DNA from: Gelidibacter sp038243395
GTDB taxonomy: Bacteria; Bacteroidota; Bacteroidia; Flavobacteriales; Flavobacteriaceae
NCBI GenBank assembly: GCA_038243395.1
Contig: JBBSRC010000025.1
Span: 1-43,748, forward strand
Length of the DNA stretch: 43,748 nt
Direction of reading: 5' to 3'
The position numbers were made by a program, and so were the translations under genes. Shown piece after piece: positions 1-9,703 of this stretch (position 1 is its first letter; each line of letters begins with the position of its first letter). Under the pieces are notes generated by a model, which did not search any database, was not told the DNA's origin, and saw nothing but the letters and a program-made list of their open reading frames with translations.

Positions 1-1
1 T

Positions 2-1225
2 GGAATAATGGGGAATCAAATTAACGTAGATCCCGCCAATTCATTCACCACTTTTGGAGGGAATAATCAAACTTCCTTTTATGCTATTTCTGGTAGTAAT
101 TCCTCTACCAGTGAAGGTTTTCAGCAGTCGAGAATTGGGAATCCTGATGCAAAGTGGGAAAAGAACATCAATGCAAACTTCGGGATCGATGCTTCTTTAT
201 TTAATAATAGTGTGCAAATTACAGCTGATTATTATCGTAAGGATGTCAACGATCTGTTGTATAATCCTAATTTACCAGCTACTGCAGGAGCGGCCAGAGT
301 GCCCTATGTTAACGTAGGGAAAATGACTAATAGCGGAATAGATTTAGATCTTTCTACCTATTTTACGCTTGCGAAGGACTTACAGTTTAATACTACAGTT
401 ACGTTCACCACTTATAAAAATGAGATTGTACAAATTGCTGAAGGCTTAAATTATTTCGATTTAGAAGGACGACGATTCAATGGCAGTTCTATCATCCGAA
501 ATGCTAAAGGGGGATCCGTTAGTCAATTTTATGGCTATAAGGTAGACGGCTTTTGGAATTCGCAAGAGGAGATAGACCAAGCAAATGCCGCAGCAATTCA
601 AAGTACTGGCAATCAAAACACCACTTACCAATCTGATGTTGCTGTTGGACGTTTCCGCTATGCCGATACAAATGGAGATAACCTGATCAACTCTGATGAC
701 CGTACTTATATAGGCAATCCCAATCCAGATTTTACTTATGGACTCAATTTGGAGTTAAAGTTCAAAAACTGGGATTTCAGCATGTTTTTATATGGATCAC
801 AGGGCAACGATATTTGGAATAACGTGAAGTGGTTTACTGATTTTTACAGCTCCTTTGGTGGTGGAAAAAGCGCTACAGCACTTTATGATTCATGGACACC
901 AGAAAACACCAATGCAAGTGCACCGATTCAGCAAACTGTGGGTTCTTTCAGTTTAGCAGATGTGCCCAACTCCTATTTTGTAGAAGATGGTTCTTACCTC
1001 AGGGCAAAGCAAATCCAGCTTGGTTACACGGTCCCTGAATCGGTATTGAACACCATTAAAATTTCCAAGCTAAGGTTATATGTGCAGGTGGTCAATGCAT
1101 TTACTATTACGGGTTATTCTGGTATTGACCCAGAAATCTCTGGGGGCTCCGTAAATTTTGGAATTGATGAAGGCGCCTATCCAAACCAAAAACAACTTAT
1201 TTTTGGAATTAACGCAAGTTTATAA
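2..1225 (+). CDS. SusC/RagA-type TonB-dependent receptor, C-terminal part (cut by window start)
   Basis: This is the 3' end of an outer-membrane TonB-dependent transporter that would import oligosaccharides handed over by its SusD partner. The reading frame is open from base 2, so the internal ATG at position 8 is not the true start. About 407 residues of beta-barrel are visible, rich in aromatic, Asn and Gly residues, with SusC-like barrel blocks such as YIGNPNPDFTYGLN and a late GYSGIDPEISGG segment. The plug and the N-terminal carboxypeptidase-like domain lie outside the window. The stop codon overlaps the first A of the next ATG, so it is translationally coupled to the SusD gene. Family assignment is secure; the substrate cannot be read from this part. 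Confidence 0.93.
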   Translation, partial: GIMGNQINVDPANSFTTFGGNNQTSFYAISGSNSSTSEGFQQSRIGNPDAKWEKNINANFGIDASLFNNSVQITADYYRKDVNDLLYNPNLPATAGAARVPYVNVGKMTNSGIDLDLSTYFTLAKDLQFNTTVTFTTYKNEIVQIAEGLNYFDLEGRRFNGSSIIRNAKGGSVSQFYGYKVDGFWNSQEEIDQANAAAIQSTGNQNTTYQSDVAVGRFRYADTNGDNLINSDDRTYIGNPNPDFTYGLNLELKFKNWDFSMFLYGSQGNDIWNNVKWFTDFYSSFGGGKSATALYDSWTPENTNASAPIQQTVGSFSLADVPNSYFVEDGSYLRAKQIQLGYTVPESVLNTIKISKLRLYVQVVNAFTITGYSGIDPEISGGSVNFGIDEGAYPNQKQLIFGINASL

Positions 1226-3006
1226 TGATAAAAAAAATAATTATGAGAACATATAGATTTTTGTTTTTAGTAGCTATAATTTCGCTTAGTATGGGATCTT
1301 GTAGTAAAGAATTCTTGGAGCAGCCCGCATTAGGCTCATTAAGTGAAGATGTCGTCGCAAATAAAGCCGGTATCGAAAAATTACTAATAGGTGCCTATGC
1401 AGCATTGGATGGACAAGGTATTGGTGGAGGAAACTCATGGGAGGCAGCATCAAGTAACTGGATTTATGGTGCGGTTGCAGGAGGGTTAGCCAGCAAAGGA
1501 AGTTTTGGTGGGGATCAGCCGGCCATTGACCAAATTGTAAAGTTCATTTCAAACCCCTCCAATGGTTTTTATAATAGTAAATGGAAAGCTGCATACGAAG
1601 GCATTTCGCGTACCAATAAGGTTCTGAAACTTCTTCCCAGTGTAGAAGATGTAACTGATGCGCAAAGGAATAATATTGCTGGACAGGCTAGGTTTTTGCG
1701 AGGTCATTATTATTTTGAGTTAAAGAAAATGTATAATATGGTACCTTGGATTGATGAAACTACCGAAGATGTAAAACAACCAAACAATACCGATATTTGG
1801 CCTAATATTGAAGCTGATTTTCAGTTTGCTTTTGATAACTTACCTGGTACTCAATCTGATTTTGGACGGGCTAACAAATGGGCAGCAGGTGCCTATCTTG
1901 GGAAAACATACCTATACCAACATAAATTTGCTGAGGCGTCTTCCATCTTTACTGATGTTATAGGATCTGGTACAAATTCAGCCGGCGAAAAATATAGTCT
2001 TGTTGCAGAATTTAAAGATATGTTCGATGCCGCAACAGAGAACAACGCCGAAACCGTTTTTGATATACAAATGGTGGCTAATGATGGCACTAGTAACATA
2101 GCAAATTCTAATGAAGGTGGAATGCTCAATTTTCCTTATAACAGTCCATTTAGATGCTGTGGCTTTTTTCAACCTACTCAAGATCTTGTAAATTCATATA
2201 AAACTAATTTGACTAATGGTTTACCAGATTTGAACAATTATAATCAAGATCCGGTAAAAAGTGATATGGGTGTAAGTGCTGATGCAGCTTATACACCGTA
2301 TGCAGGTTCAGTTGACCCTCGATTAGACTGGACTGTTGGTCGTCGCGGAATTCCTTATCATGATTGGGGAAATCATCCAGGCGCCACTTGGATTAGAGAA
2401 CAATCATACGGCGGCCCTTATGCTCCTAAAAAGAATATCTATTGGCAGGCAACCCAAGACCTATATAGCGATCAAAGTTCGTGGGCTCCAGGCACTGCTC
2501 TTAATGATCATGTGATTCGCTACGCCGACGTTCTTTTAATGGCTGCCGAAGCGGAAGCACAAACTGGCAATTTAGGTCTTGCGATGGAGTATGTTAATCG
2601 TGTTCGGGAGAGAGCTTCAAATCCACAAGGATTTTTAAAAAAATATAATGATGACAAAAGCCCACTTTCAGGTTTTAACGAAGCTAACAATGCTGCTAAT
2701 TATAAGATCGGGATGTACACAACTTCCGAATTTTCGTCCAAGGAAAGTGCCTTAGAAGCCATTTACTTCGAACGTAAACTTGAATTGGCTCTTGAAGGGC
2801 ATCGATTTTTCGACTTGGTGCGTTGGGGTATTGCTGAAAAAACTTTAAATGATTACTTTCAATATCAAGGTCAATTGACTACCGATGTCAGAGGTGGCAA
2901 ATTCATTAAAGGAAAAAATGAATATTATCCTATTCCTCAGGCTCAAATAGATCTTAGCTTAAATAACGCTGGGGAACCCACTTTGACCCAAAATCCGGGA
3001 TACTAA
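1225..3006 (+). CDS. SusD/RagB family nutrient-binding lipoprotein
   Basis: This is a surface-exposed glycan-binding lipoprotein that caps the preceding SusC barrel. The ORF begins with an ATG overlapping the SusC stop; a second ATG six codons on (1243) gives a cleaner signal peptide and may be the true start. The N-terminus is a lipoprotein signal with lipobox SMGSC (Cys26 from the first ATG). Length 593 aa fits the family. RagB/SusD features include the N-terminal region with QARFLRGHYYFEL and the C-terminal part with RYADVLLMAAEAEAQ, RVRERA and LALEGHRFFDLVRWG. It is followed by a perfect hairpin and then the oxidoreductase and DUF1080 genes on the same strand, so it probably belongs to that catabolic operon. 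Confidence 0.95.
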   Translation: MIKKIIMRTYRFLFLVAIISLSMGSCSKEFLEQPALGSLSEDVVANKAGIEKLLIGAYAALDGQGIGGGNSWEAASSNWIYGAVAGGLASKGSFGGDQPAIDQIVKFISNPSNGFYNSKWKAAYEGISRTNKVLKLLPSVEDVTDAQRNNIAGQARFLRGHYYFELKKMYNMVPWIDETTEDVKQPNNTDIWPNIEADFQFAFDNLPGTQSDFGRANKWAAGAYLGKTYLYQHKFAEASSIFTDVIGSGTNSAGEKYSLVAEFKDMFDAATENNAETVFDIQMVANDGTSNIANSNEGGMLNFPYNSPFRCCGFFQPTQDLVNSYKTNLTNGLPDLNNYNQDPVKSDMGVSADAAYTPYAGSVDPRLDWTVGRRGIPYHDWGNHPGATWIREQSYGGPYAPKKNIYWQATQDLYSDQSSWAPGTALNDHVIRYADVLLMAAEAEAQTGNLGLAMEYVNRVRERASNPQGFLKKYNDDKSPLSGFNEANNAANYKIGMYTTSEFSSKESALEAIYFERKLELALEGHRFFDLVRWGIAEKTLNDYFQYQGQLTTDVRGGKFIKGKNEYYPIPQAQIDLSLNNAGEPTLTQNPGY

Positions 3007-3050
3007 TTTAATTTATTAAAGTTTACAATTTATTTGGAACATCTATCAAT

Positions 3051-3076
3051 AACCAATAACTTGAATGTTATTGGTT
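3051..3076 (+). terminator. Perfect hairpin after susD (possible attenuator/terminator)
   Basis: A 10-bp perfect inverted repeat, AACCAATAAC / GTTATTGGTT, with a 6-nt loop lies 45 bases after the SusD stop. The T-run behind it is weak (TTTTG), so it may be a partial terminator or a processing and stability element that lowers expression of the downstream enzymes relative to SusCD. Confidence 0.5.
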
Positions 3077-3177
3077 TTGATGTTATCCATGGAAAGTTAA
3101 GTGCACCATTTAATTTAATTAATAACAAACCTGAACAGTATCTAGAAGTTAAAAATAATAAAAACCATTTTTGAATT

Positions 3178-4524
3178 ATGATGAAAAAAGACAGACGATC
3201 ATTTATTAAAAATTTAGGAATTGCAGGTGTTACGGCGGCCGTATTGCCTTCCGCCTTTGCCGCAGAAACAAAGCACGTTAATATATTAAACCGGCAAACG
3301 CTATCTGGTCAAAATAAAGTTTTGAAGATTGCGCTAATCGGTGCAGGCGGAATGGGAGTTTCTGATACCATTACGGCCTTAGAGCACGAAAATATTGAAC
3401 TGGTTGCCGTCTGTGATTTGTACGATCAAAGATTGGAAGATGCAAAAACAATGTGGGGCAGTGATATATTTGTCACTAAAGACTATAAAGACATTTTGAA
3501 TCGAAAGGATGTCGATGCCGTAATAATAGGCACTCCAGATTTTTGGCATAAAAACATCAGCATAGATGCCTTAAACGCAAAAAAGCACGTGTACTGTGAA
3601 AAGCCGATGATATATGACATTAATGAAGGTCATGATATTATTGCAGCCTGGAAGAAATCAGGAAAAATAATGATGGTGGGTAGTCAGGGTATGTCTTCCT
3701 TAGGTAACGAAAAAGCTAAAGAATTATTAGCTGCAGGTGCCATTGGAGAACTAAATTATGCGGAAGGTTTCTGGGCAAGAAACTCGCCAATTGGTGCATG
3801 GCAATATCCTATCCCGGATGACGCTTCTGCCGAGGCTGTGGATTGGAAAAAATACATTTCTATAACCAAAGATCGTCCATATGATCCGTTACGATTTTTT
3901 AGATGGAGAAATTACCTGGATTATGGAACGGGGATGGCAGGAGATCTTTTTGTACATCTTTTTTCGAGTCTGCATTATGTCACTAATTCATTGGGTCCTA
4001 ATAGAATTTCTTCAACAGGTGGATTACGCTACTGGAAAGATGGGCGTGAAGTTCCAGATGTGCAATTGGGGATGTTTGATTACCCAGAAACCAAGGAACA
4101 TCCCGGTTTCAACCTTTCTCTACGATGTAATTTTGTAGATGGCACCAGTGGAGGGACTTACCTGAAATTGGTAGGCAATAAGGGTTCAATGGATGTGGAG
4201 TGGGATCGTGTCACATTAAAACGTAATGCTGGAGGCGCTAGTGATGATCCGTTTTTCGCTCAAAAAGAGAAGGAAGCCTCAAACCAGCCAGATCGAAAAA
4301 AAATTATGCCACCTTTGGAAAGCATATATAATGCGCAGTCTGGCTATAGAGGAGCACATTATGATCATTTTGCTAACTTTTTTACTGCCATTAGAAATAA
4401 TGGAAAGGTAGCGCAAGACCCTATCTTTGGATTTAGAGCTTCGGCTCCGGCATTATTGTGTAACGAAAGCTATCGCAAAAATGAATTTATAGGTTGGGAT
4501 CCAGTCAAAATGAAACTGGTTTAA
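3178..4524 (+). CDS. Tat-exported Gfo/Idh/MocA family oxidoreductase
   Basis: This is a probable NAD(P)-dependent sugar dehydrogenase carrying a twin-arginine signal (DRRSFIKNLG, residues 5-14), so it should act in the periplasm with a cofactor bound before export. A Rossmann motif GAGGMG is at residues 55-60 and the family's EKP motif at 141-143, whose Lys is the usual catalytic residue. The C-terminal Gfo/Idh/MocA domain includes GTGMAGDLFVHLF. Length 448 aa is normal for the secreted subgroup. ATG codons at 3178 and 3181 are both possible starts. It is followed after 16 bases by two DUF1080 genes; that pairing suggests it makes the keto-sugar those proteins would cleave. The exact substrate is unknown. 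Confidence 0.92.
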   Translation: MMKKDRRSFIKNLGIAGVTAAVLPSAFAAETKHVNILNRQTLSGQNKVLKIALIGAGGMGVSDTITALEHENIELVAVCDLYDQRLEDAKTMWGSDIFVTKDYKDILNRKDVDAVIIGTPDFWHKNISIDALNAKKHVYCEKPMIYDINEGHDIIAAWKKSGKIMMVGSQGMSSLGNEKAKELLAAGAIGELNYAEGFWARNSPIGAWQYPIPDDASAEAVDWKKYISITKDRPYDPLRFFRWRNYLDYGTGMAGDLFVHLFSSLHYVTNSLGPNRISSTGGLRYWKDGREVPDVQLGMFDYPETKEHPGFNLSLRCNFVDGTSGGTYLKLVGNKGSMDVEWDRVTLKRNAGGASDDPFFAQKEKEASNQPDRKKIMPPLESIYNAQSGYRGAHYDHFANFFTAIRNNGKVAQDPIFGFRASAPALLCNESYRKNEFIGWDPVKMKLV

Positions 4525-4540
4525 TTTTTAAAATATAAAT

Positions 4541-5359
4541 ATGAAAAGAACAATAGTATGCTTTTTAATAGCAATTGCCACAATAGCGTGTAAAGACACA
4601 GAGAACAGAAATACTAAAACTGAGGATAGCGTAAGTGCTAAAGATAATGGCAAAAATGATACAATTAAAACCGACGGAGAATGGCAATATCTTTTCGATG
4701 GTACTAGTCTTGAGGGTTGGAGAGCTTATGGGGAAGAAGCGATGCCCCCTGGTTGGAAAATAGAAAACAAAGTACTTACTTATGACACAAAACTGGGTTT
4801 AGAAGATGATTATAAAGGAGGAAGAGACATCATTTATGGAGCTGAAGAGTTTGATAACTTCGAACTATCTCTTGAATGGAAACTTCCAGAAGGTGGAAAT
4901 AGTGGTGTTTTTTATCACATTAAAGAAGGCTATGCAAATCCATCAGAAATGGCTCCTGAATATCAGTTGATTGATGATGAAAACTACGCCAAAATCCATG
5001 ATCTTACCAAATACAATAAAAGTATTGGTCATACTGAGAACCTTACTGAATTAAAACCACTTAATAAAACAGCCGCGGATTATGCTATGTATGAGCCTGA
5101 TCTGGATGCCAAAAACTTGAATCCTGTCGGGGAATGGAATACAACTAAGATTATATTTACACAAGAAAAAGTAGAACATTGGCTCAATGGAAAGAAAGTA
5201 GTTTCCTTTGAACCTTGGTCGGAAGATTGGCACACTAAAAAGAATGCTGGCAAATGGAAAGACAGTTCTGATTACGGTAAGTTTAAAACGGGCTACATAG
5301 GTTTGCAGGATCATCAAAGTCCAATATGGTTTAAAAATATTAAAATAAGAAAATTATGA
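4541..5359 (+). CDS. DUF1080 (3-keto-disaccharide hydrolase family) lipoprotein
   Basis: This is a secreted lipoprotein of the DUF1080 family (PF06439), a concanavalin-like beta-sandwich fold whose studied members act on 3-keto-glycosides. The lipobox TIAC gives Cys17. A charged linker follows, then the family opening LFDGTSLEGW (51-60), the core NSGVFYH (120-126) and the closing strand GYIGLQDHQSPIWFKNIKIR. It is 272 aa. The stop overlaps the start of the next gene by 4 bases (ATGA), so the two DUF1080 proteins are co-translated. The catalytic role is inferred from the family and from the adjacent oxidoreductase. Confidence 0.9.
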   Translation: MKRTIVCFLIAIATIACKDTENRNTKTEDSVSAKDNGKNDTIKTDGEWQYLFDGTSLEGWRAYGEEAMPPGWKIENKVLTYDTKLGLEDDYKGGRDIIYGAEEFDNFELSLEWKLPEGGNSGVFYHIKEGYANPSEMAPEYQLIDDENYAKIHDLTKYNKSIGHTENLTELKPLNKTAADYAMYEPDLDAKNLNPVGEWNTTKIIFTQEKVEHWLNGKKVVSFEPWSEDWHTKKNAGKWKDSSDYGKFKTGYIGLQDHQSPIWFKNIKIRKL

Positions 5360-5955
5360 TAGTTAAGAGAGTTGGCCTTTTTGTGGTAGTATGTAGTTTT
5401 TTATTTGTGGGGTGTCAATCTGGGAAAAACCTTTTTAATGGCAAAGACCTCGACGGCTGGAAAATTCACGGAACTGAGAAATGGTACGTAGAAGATGGGT
5501 TGTTGATCTCAGAAAGTGGGCCCGATAAACAGTACGGCTATCTTGCCACCAATGAGAATTACAAGAATTTTGAAATTCAGTTAGATTTTAAACAAGAGGC
5601 CGAAGGAAATAGCGGTGTTTTCATACGCTCAGAGATTGACGGAACCAAAATTTCAGGTTGGCAAATAGAAGTTGCGCCACCTAATCTTCACACTGGTGGT
5701 ATCTACGAATCTTATGGTCGCGGTTGGTTAATTAAACCTGAACAAGAAAAAGAAGATGTCCTTAAGTATGGCGAATGGAACACGTTGAAAATTAAAGTCC
5801 TTGGAGATCGCATCACGAGTTGGCTAAATGGTGTGGAAATGGTCAATTTCTCTGACTCCAAAATAGGAGAGGCCAATGGGAAGATTGCTTTACAGATTCA
5901 TGATGGGGGAGGGATTAAAGTTTATTGGAGAAATATTAAGCTCAAAGCGCTTTAG
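5356..5955 (+). CDS. DUF1080 (3-keto-disaccharide hydrolase family) lipoprotein, short form
   Basis: This is the second DUF1080 protein of the operon, 199 aa and essentially one domain. A lipoprotein signal ends in FVGC (Cys20), followed by NLFNGKDLDGW, the core NSGVFIR (85-91), and a final strand with WRNIKLKAL. It overlaps the previous gene by 4 bases and is the last gene of this direction: a bidirectional terminator follows at 6038-6090, with a convergent DUF1080 gene beyond. It is much shorter than its neighbour and clearly not a recent copy, so the two may differ in linkage preference. Function is inferred from the family. Confidence 0.9.
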   Translation: MIVKRVGLFVVVCSFLFVGCQSGKNLFNGKDLDGWKIHGTEKWYVEDGLLISESGPDKQYGYLATNENYKNFEIQLDFKQEAEGNSGVFIRSEIDGTKISGWQIEVAPPNLHTGGIYESYGRGWLIKPEQEKEDVLKYGEWNTLKIKVLGDRITSWLNGVEMVNFSDSKIGEANGKIALQIHDGGGIKVYWRNIKLKAL

Positions 5956-6037
5956 GCTTTGACTGATTTGACGGTTTCATAAGGTATAAAAACAACACCT
6001 TATAATATCACTGAATATGTGAAAGAGTTGTAATACT

Positions 6038-6090
6038 AAAAAGGCCTACTTAAAAAATCCGCAAAGATTTTTCATAGTAGGCTTTTTAAT
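6038..6090. terminator. Bidirectional terminator between convergent operons
   Basis: The arms AAAAAGGCCTAC and GTAGGCTTTTT form a stem with one bulged G. A-rich and T-rich flanks on both sides would serve transcripts from either direction. It sits exactly between the stops of the two convergent DUF1080 genes. Confidence 0.8.
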
Positions 6091-6122
6091 TTAGTTAATC
6101 TGATTAGATATACTTATAAAAT

Positions 6123-6935
6123 TTATTTCAATTGTTTGATCATAATGTCTTTAAACTCCACGCCCTGACCTTCTGCCTGCAAGCCAATATAGCCCTCAGT
6201 TAATCTTTTTCCGTCTTGTTTAATGGAAGGATCATGTCCATTAACCACGCCACCGCCAATTTGCGGCTTTGTATATTCCAGAACTTTTTCTCCATTTACT
6301 TTATGAATGACCAGAGAATCTCTATACACAATCAATTCTGCGGAGACCCATTCATCCCATTTATAAGTTTTAGAAGAGGAGTCGATACAATGTTTGGGCT
6401 CCATTTTTCCTTGGTAATAAACTTCAGTGCCGGGAGAACACATATTTCCGGTTGGCCTGGTCACTCCTTCTTTTTCTTCGGCGAGCATCTGATATTCTAC
6501 AGAAATTGGCCAATCCTGTTCTTTTAAAATTGTCGCAGGATCTTGCGAATGAAACATGACGCCACTGTTTCTATAGGTATATCCTGGAGCATCCTGCATC
6601 CATTGATCCGTAAATCGGTACTTAAATTTTAAATGGTAGGAAGAAAACGGTTCTTTATAAAATAAATGCCCGTAACGTTCTTCAAATTTATCATAACCGT
6701 CATAATTAACTTGGATCACGCCGTCTTCAACCCTGAACGTATTGGCATAATTATCACCCAATTCATGATGGTGTATTTTTACGGTCCAGTCGTTTAAATC
6801 TTTCCCATTAAAAAGATTTTGCCAATTTTCGATGTTCTCTGAGGAGGCATCTTTAGTTTTGGTTGGGTTCTTCTTGGCGCTAAGACAAGAAGACAATGTT
6901 AATATGATTAATATCACAGGAACTAACTTATTCAT
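6123..6935 (-). CDS. DUF1080 (3-keto-disaccharide hydrolase family) lipoprotein
   Basis: This is the third DUF1080 protein. The ORF is open to an ATG at 6977, but the ATG at 6935 gives a normal lipoprotein signal (MNKLVPVILI... with lipobox LSSC, Cys17) and is preferred; the longer form would put 14 charged residues in front. It is about 270 aa. Family marks are LFNGKDLNDW (41-50), NSGVMFHS in the core, and the terminal strand GYIGLQAEGQGVEFKDIMIKQL. The middle contains a long insert (PISVEYQMLAEEK to CSPGTEVYYQG) typical of the larger subfamily. It is the last gene of the minus-strand group, 178 bases after the oxidoreductase, and may have its own promoter. Confidence 0.88.
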   Translation of the reverse strand: MNKLVPVILIILTLSSCLSAKKNPTKTKDASSENIENWQNLFNGKDLNDWTVKIHHHELGDNYANTFRVEDGVIQVNYDGYDKFEERYGHLFYKEPFSSYHLKFKYRFTDQWMQDAPGYTYRNSGVMFHSQDPATILKEQDWPISVEYQMLAEEKEGVTRPTGNMCSPGTEVYYQGKMEPKHCIDSSSKTYKWDEWVSAELIVYRDSLVIHKVNGEKVLEYTKPQIGGGVVNGHDPSIKQDGKRLTEGYIGLQAEGQGVEFKDIMIKQLK

Positions 6936-7112
6936 CTTCTTACTTACTAATTTAAATACATTGGATTTGGACCTCATAACTTTTGAAAATACTATTTTAG
7001 GAATAAATAAAATATGCGTTAAAGATATTTGAACTCTAAACTTTAAGTAAAGCTATTTGATTTCTGAGTCACATATTGAAACAGAAATCAAATAACCTTA
7101 AACTTTTTAAAC

Positions 7113-8456
7113 TTATATGACTATAGTTTTTCCTGGGGTGGGTATAGGATAGTTACCATCTGCCCCTGGAACCGTTGGCGGAGTGGAATCCCAAGTAACA
7201 TCTTTAGGCATTAAAATCTTTTCTGATGTCATGGCCTCTTCCCAGTTAATGACCTGCCCGGAGTAGGTGGCCATTCTTCCAATGATAGCGGCCATGGTGC
7301 TTTTCGCTCCAATTTCGCCATCACTTATCACGCCTTTATTTCTGATTGAAGCAAAAAGTTTATCATGCTCCACTTGATAAGGATTGGGATCTCTTTGATT
7401 TCTGTATTGGTAAATGTTATTTCCCTGGAGATCGACAATGCTTGCTGAACCTGCATCATTCATATCTATAATTCCTTTGCTACCCTGGAAAGTTTCTCCC
7501 ACTTTAGACCATGTCCCCGGTTGATGACGACACTGGCTGGCAATGACCGCACCACTAGGATACTTGTACTCCACAAAGTGATGATCGAAAATCTCGCCGT
7601 GCTCGGGTCCTGTTCTGACCAAACGGCCACCCATACCTTGTGCAGAGATTGGATATTCCCCAATAAACCAGTTAGCCACGTCTATATTGTGGATGTGTTG
7701 TTCCAGAATATGATCCCCGCAAAGCCAGTTAAAATAATACCAATTTCGCATTTGATACTCCATTTCACTTTGATTGGGCGTTCGCGGATTTACCCAAACT
7801 CCAGAGCTGTTCCAGTAAACTTGTCCTGAAGTTATGACACCTGCTTGTCCTTCGTCAATTTTCTCCTTCATGGCCAAGTAATTGTTTTGATAGCGGCGTT
7901 GCAGGCCAACGACCACGTTCAATTTTTTAGCTTTGGCTATTTTTGCCATTTCCAGTACTTTTCTAACTCCGGAAACGTCAGTAGCGACGGGCTTTTCCAT
8001 AAACACGTGCTTTCCTGCATTTATGGCATATTCAAAGTGATAAGGACGAAATCCTGGAGGAGTGGCAAGAATTATGACGTCTGCCTGATCGATCGCTTTC
8101 TTATAGGCATCAAAACCGACATAACGGTGCTTCTCCTGAACATTTACTTTTTTGGTTCCTTCAAATTCTTTTTGAAGACTTTGGAGACTTCCATTTAATC
8201 GGTCTTCAAAAGCATCGGCCATTGCCACCAACTGCACATTTTCATCAGCACGTAATGCTTGAACGGCTGCCCCTGCACCACGACCGCCACAGCCTATAAC
8301 CGCAAGTTTTAAGGTTTTGTCATTAAAGACATTGGCCATTGCAGCCATATCCATTCCCGGTAGCATCATCCCAGCGGTAAAAAGTGCCGTAGTTTTTACA
8401 AAATCCCGGCGGGAAGATGGGGAAGTAGGTTTCTGGTTTTTTTTAGAGTAATTCAT
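7113..8456 (-). CDS. Tat-exported Gfo/Idh/MocA family oxidoreductase
   Basis: This is the second secreted Gfo/Idh/MocA dehydrogenase of the locus. The Tat signal SRRDFVKTTAL (15-25) leads into a hydrophobic stretch ending near MAAMA. The Rossmann motif GCGGRG lies at 55-60 and EKP at 154-156. The C-terminal domain contains WYYFNWLCGDHILEQHIHNIDVANWF, where the conserved acidic and His residues of the substrate pocket sit. It is 447 aa. It differs strongly from the copy at 3178, so the two probably have different substrates or work on opposite ends of a pathway. It follows the SUMF1-like gene after 25 bases, consistent with one transcript. Confidence 0.92.
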   Translation of the reverse strand: MNYSKKNQKPTSPSSRRDFVKTTALFTAGMMLPGMDMAAMANVFNDKTLKLAVIGCGGRGAGAAVQALRADENVQLVAMADAFEDRLNGSLQSLQKEFEGTKKVNVQEKHRYVGFDAYKKAIDQADVIILATPPGFRPYHFEYAINAGKHVFMEKPVATDVSGVRKVLEMAKIAKAKKLNVVVGLQRRYQNNYLAMKEKIDEGQAGVITSGQVYWNSSGVWVNPRTPNQSEMEYQMRNWYYFNWLCGDHILEQHIHNIDVANWFIGEYPISAQGMGGRLVRTGPEHGEIFDHHFVEYKYPSGAVIASQCRHQPGTWSKVGETFQGSKGIIDMNDAGSASIVDLQGNNIYQYRNQRDPNPYQVEHDKLFASIRNKGVISDGEIGAKSTMAAIIGRMATYSGQVINWEEAMTSEKILMPKDVTWDSTPPTVPGADGNYPIPTPGKTIVI

Positions 8457-8481
8457 GATTTTAGTTTATAAAGTTAAGGGA

Positions 8482-9456
8482 TTACTGGCCCCAATATTTC
8501 GTGAAATCAATTTCTTTAGGCGGATCTATTACCCTGATGATTCTAAACCCGACGAAGGGCGCATCCGTATTCCACCATTTACTCTTGGGAAATTGCGGAT
8601 CTCTCATTTTCCAGTTTTCAGTAGATCCTAATCGCGCGGCACTCCTTAGATATCCGGCATCATCGTAATAGGAACCTCCTCTTACTGATCGTGGATATTC
8701 TTTTACGGGAAATTCGACAGGATTTGTGGTAATAGCTTCTCTGCTTGTGTAGGCTTCTGGCAAGTATTGATCTAAAGTCCATTCTGCCACATTGCCGTAC
8801 ATATCGTAAAGTCCCCACGGATTTGGTTCTTTTTGACCAACCTTATGATAGGTATCATCGCTATTTTCATAATACCAAGCGTATTTATCCAACATACCTT
8901 CATTATCCCCAAAATGAAATGCTGTGGTAGTTCCGGCACGTGCGGCATATTCCCACTCAGCTTCTGTAGGCAATCGATAGAAGTGTCCTGATTTGGCGGA
9001 TAACCATTCACAAAATTTTGAAGCGGCATATTGCGTGACATTGGCTACCGGTAAGTCTTTACCAGTTCCCATCCCTAAACTCATATCGACATAAGGAATT
9101 GTAGCTCCCGAAACAGCATCAATTTCCGTAGTGACCTGCGCCGCTCTTGAGGGGTTTTTAATGGCGTCAATAGCGCGATTCACGAATAAATTGTACAGAT
9201 CCCAAGTGATTTCGTATTTAGACATGAAGAATGCGTCAATTGCCACTTTATGAGAAGGTTTCTCATCCTTAAAATGATTTTTTTCACTTTCTTGACTACC
9301 CATGGTAAAGGTTCCTTCTGGAATTAATACCATTATAATTACTAAATCTGATCCGGCTAGGTCCTGAGTGTAGTTCTCAATGTGCTTCTCTTGGGTAAAA
9401 GCGATTCCAGTTCGAAAAAGAAATAATATAATTAATAGGCTATGTGAAATCTTCAT
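8482..9456 (-). CDS. SUMF1/FGE-fold secreted protein lacking the FGE cysteines
   Basis: This is a formylglycine-generating-enzyme-like (PF03781) protein of 324 aa with an N-terminal signal. Family blocks are LIPEGTFTMGS (44-54), RLPTEAEWEYAAR (161-173), GLYDMYGNVAEW (215-226) and RGGSYYDDAGYLRSAAR (259-275). In true FGE the last block carries the two copper-binding cysteines; here Asp and Leu occupy that stretch and no Cys is present. It is therefore unlikely to activate sulfatases, and no sulfatase gene is seen in the window. It sits in a minus-strand operon with an oxidoreductase and DUF1080 genes, so a carbohydrate-related or accessory role is more likely. The specific function is unknown. 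Confidence 0.85.
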   Translation of the reverse strand: MKISHSLLIILFLFRTGIAFTQEKHIENYTQDLAGSDLVIIMVLIPEGTFTMGSQESEKNHFKDEKPSHKVAIDAFFMSKYEITWDLYNLFVNRAIDAIKNPSRAAQVTTEIDAVSGATIPYVDMSLGMGTGKDLPVANVTQYAASKFCEWLSAKSGHFYRLPTEAEWEYAARAGTTTAFHFGDNEGMLDKYAWYYENSDDTYHKVGQKEPNPWGLYDMYGNVAEWTLDQYLPEAYTSREAITTNPVEFPVKEYPRSVRGGSYYDDAGYLRSAARLGSTENWKMRDPQFPKSKWWNTDAPFVGFRIIRVIDPPKEIDFTKYWGQ

Positions 9457-9703
9457 ATTGTGATGTTAAAACTTTAAACTAAACCGCTTCAATGGCCATT
9501 ATAGAGCACAAACAATTTTTTTTATGGACTGAATTCGAGGCATTCGGAGTTGTATCTTGACAATTCATGATGCAGCACTGCAAACTTTCATTATTTTGCT
9601 CGGATTTCAAAATAAAACCAATGAATAATGTTCCTGAATTGGTAGCCCTTAATTTTGTTATAAAATTTTTTATCGAATAGGATTTAAACCAGTCTTCAAA
9701 TAA

